Source of the DNA: an uncultured Rhodanobacter sp.
GTDB taxonomy: Bacteria > Pseudomonadota > Gammaproteobacteria > Xanthomonadales > Rhodanobacteraceae
Assembly (NCBI GenBank): GCA_937906285.1
Contig: CALCWL010000380.1
Span: 1-6,027 of the forward strand
Length of the DNA: 6,027 bases
Reading direction: 5' to 3'
Positions 4,701 to 6,027 of this stretch are shown piece by piece. Position numbers and translations under genes: made by a program. Position 1 is the stretch's first letter. Each line of letters opens with the position of its first letter. Below the pieces are notes generated by a model. The model made no database searches and was not told the origin of the DNA. It saw only the letters and a program-made list of their open reading frames with translations.

Positions 4701-6027
4701 ATGAAAACGAAAACCCTGTGGCGCAGCTTGCTGATGGCCCTGCTGGTGATGCTTGCCGGCTGCGGCCACCGGCCAACCACCGAGCCGGGCAAGACCGGTC
4801 ATGCCGCCAGTACCGCGGCAACGCAGAAGGACCAACTACCCGTAACCACGTCAATACCTTCCGCGCGTCCGTTGCAGGAAACGGCACCCAGGGCGGCGCA
4901 CGAAACCACCCTGCCTTCGCCGCCACGAATGCCACCGCCGCCGTATCTGCTGACCCGGGTAGCTCCGCGCTTGCCTCCCGCACCGCCAGCAATGGTCACG
5001 GCGCCATTGGCAGCGGGCAAACGCATGGCTTCCGCCATGCCGATGATGGCGCCGACTTTCATGCCGCCGAACCAGCCATTGCCCGGCGACATCAACACCG
5101 AGAACTACACCCACCGCGATACCAATCCGGTGCAACTGGTGAGCGAACAGCCGGTGTCCACCTTCAGCATCGACGTGGACACCGGCGCCTACACCAACGT
5201 GCGGCACATGCTCAACGCCGGCCGCCTGCCGCCGGCCGATGCGGTGCGTGCGGAGGAGTTCATCAACTACTTCGATTACGGTTACACGCCGCCAGCCGAT
5301 CGCGCGCAGCCGTTCAGTGTCACCACCGAACTCGCGCCGGCGCCGTGGAATGCGCAACGCCAACTGCTGCTGGTCGGGATCCAGGGCTATCGCGTGCCGG
5401 CCGCGCAGATCCCGGCATCCAACCTGGTGTTCCTGATCGACACCTCTGGCTCGATGAACGAACCGGACAAGCTGCCCCTGCTGAAAGCCTCGCTGAAACA
5501 GCTGGTGCGCGAACTGCGCGCACGTGACCGCGTGGCGATCGTCACCTACGCCGGCCGCGCCGGCGTGGCCCTGCCGTCCACCGCCGGCGACCGCCACGCC
5601 ACCATCGACGCGGCCATCGACAGCCTCGACGCCAGCGGTTCCACCAACGGCGGCGCGGGCATCGAGCTGGCCTACGCGCAGGCCGCGCAGGGTTTCATCG
5701 AAGGCGGCGTGAACCGGGTGATCCTGGCCACCGACGGTGACTTCAACGTGGGTACGGTCGACCCGCAGGCGCTGAAATCCATCGTCGAGGACCATCGCAA
5801 GGGCGGCGTGGCACTGACCACGCTTGGCTTCGGCGAAGGCAACTACAACGACGCGATGGCAGTGATGCTGGCCGACGCCGGCAACGGCAGCCATCACTAC
5901 ATCGACAACCTCGCCGAAGGCCGCCGCGTGCTGGTGGACGAGATGTCCGCGACGCTGCTGACCATCGCCAGCGACGTGAAGATCCAGCTGGAGTTCAACC
6001 CCGCCCAGGTGCAGGAGTACCGCCTGA
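4701..6027 (+). CDS. von Willebrand factor type A lipoprotein, YfbK-like, C-terminus beyond window
   Basis: The first 442 codons of a gene that runs off the right edge. Residues 1-21 are a lipoprotein signal: Lys-rich start, hydrophobic core and lipobox LAGC with Cys21 as the lipidated residue, so the protein should be membrane-anchored in the envelope. About residues 25-140 form a Pro-, Ala- and Met-rich linker. VSTFSIDVDTGAY (152-164) opens the vWF_A N-terminal domain found in YfbK-type proteins. The vWA domain starts near residue 240 with a complete metal-binding MIDAS: DTSGS (Asp247, Ser249, Ser251), Thr315 in GSTNGGAG, and Asp345 in LATDGDFNVG. The end of the window (EMSATLLTIASDVKIQLEFNP) is where the DUF3520 domain normally begins. 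The role is probably metal-dependent protein binding in the envelope; partners are unknown. GGAGGAG lies ten bases before the ATG. No frameshift is seen. Confidence 0.93.
   Translation, partial: MKTKTLWRSLLMALLVMLAGCGHRPTTEPGKTGHAASTAATQKDQLPVTTSIPSARPLQETAPRAAHETTLPSPPRMPPPPYLLTRVAPRLPPAPPAMVTAPLAAGKRMASAMPMMAPTFMPPNQPLPGDINTENYTHRDTNPVQLVSEQPVSTFSIDVDTGAYTNVRHMLNAGRLPPADAVRAEEFINYFDYGYTPPADRAQPFSVTTELAPAPWNAQRQLLLVGIQGYRVPAAQIPASNLVFLIDTSGSMNEPDKLPLLKASLKQLVRELRARDRVAIVTYAGRAGVALPSTAGDRHATIDAAIDSLDASGSTNGGAGIELAYAQAAQGFIEGGVNRVILATDGDFNVGTVDPQALKSIVEDHRKGGVALTTLGFGEGNYNDAMAVMLADAGNGSHHYIDNLAEGRRVLVDEMSATLLTIASDVKIQLEFNPAQVQEYRL

Noticed and set aside
4851..5897. A 348-codon minus-strand open frame
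   Set aside because: It is antisense to the vWA lipoprotein gene, whose MIDAS motifs establish the plus strand as coding; the His/Gly/Val/Arg bias is typical of antisense shadows in GC-rich genes.

Overview
The window comes from a high-GC bacterial chromosome, with G or C at most third codon positions. The gene mix is a YdcF/SanA-type DUF218 membrane protein, an AraC-family regulator next to a GNAT acetyltransferase, a YehS-type DUF1456 protein and a YfbK-type von Willebrand A lipoprotein. Together with the high GC this points to a gammaproteobacterium, most likely of the Xanthomonadales/Rhodanobacteraceae type (Rhodanobacter, Dyella, Luteibacter and relatives). The taxonomic placement is inference; no marker gene is present.

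Layout, left to right. The 5' part of a DUF218 gene runs leftward off the window (minus, start at 334). A 132-bp divergent spacer with a small palindrome separates it from a 480-aa alpha/beta hydrolase (plus, 467-1909). A 179-bp spacer follows, with a stem-loop just after the hydrolase stop and two abutting hairpins further on, ahead of a small membrane-anchored protein (plus, 2089-2586). Three genes then run leftward: yehS (4569-4096), an AraC-family regulator (4028-3222) and a GNAT acetyltransferase (3139-2465). The acetyltransferase reads 122 bp into the 3' end of the small anchored protein gene on the opposite strand. Finally, divergent from yehS, a vWA lipoprotein gene starts at 4701 and runs off the right edge.

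How the genes might work together. The regulator and the acetyltransferase are co-directional with an 82-bp gap, so a regulator/effector-enzyme unit is plausible. yehS lies 67 bp upstream on the same strand and could share transcription. The other genes look like independent housekeeping or accessory envelope genes. No mobile element, CRISPR array, tRNA, rRNA or defence system was seen. I found no clear undescribed multi-gene system; the points worth a second look are local: the read-through tail of the acetyltransferase, the structured leader, the hydrolase's unassigned C-terminal half and the small palindromes. No stretch over 300 bases lacks a gene.
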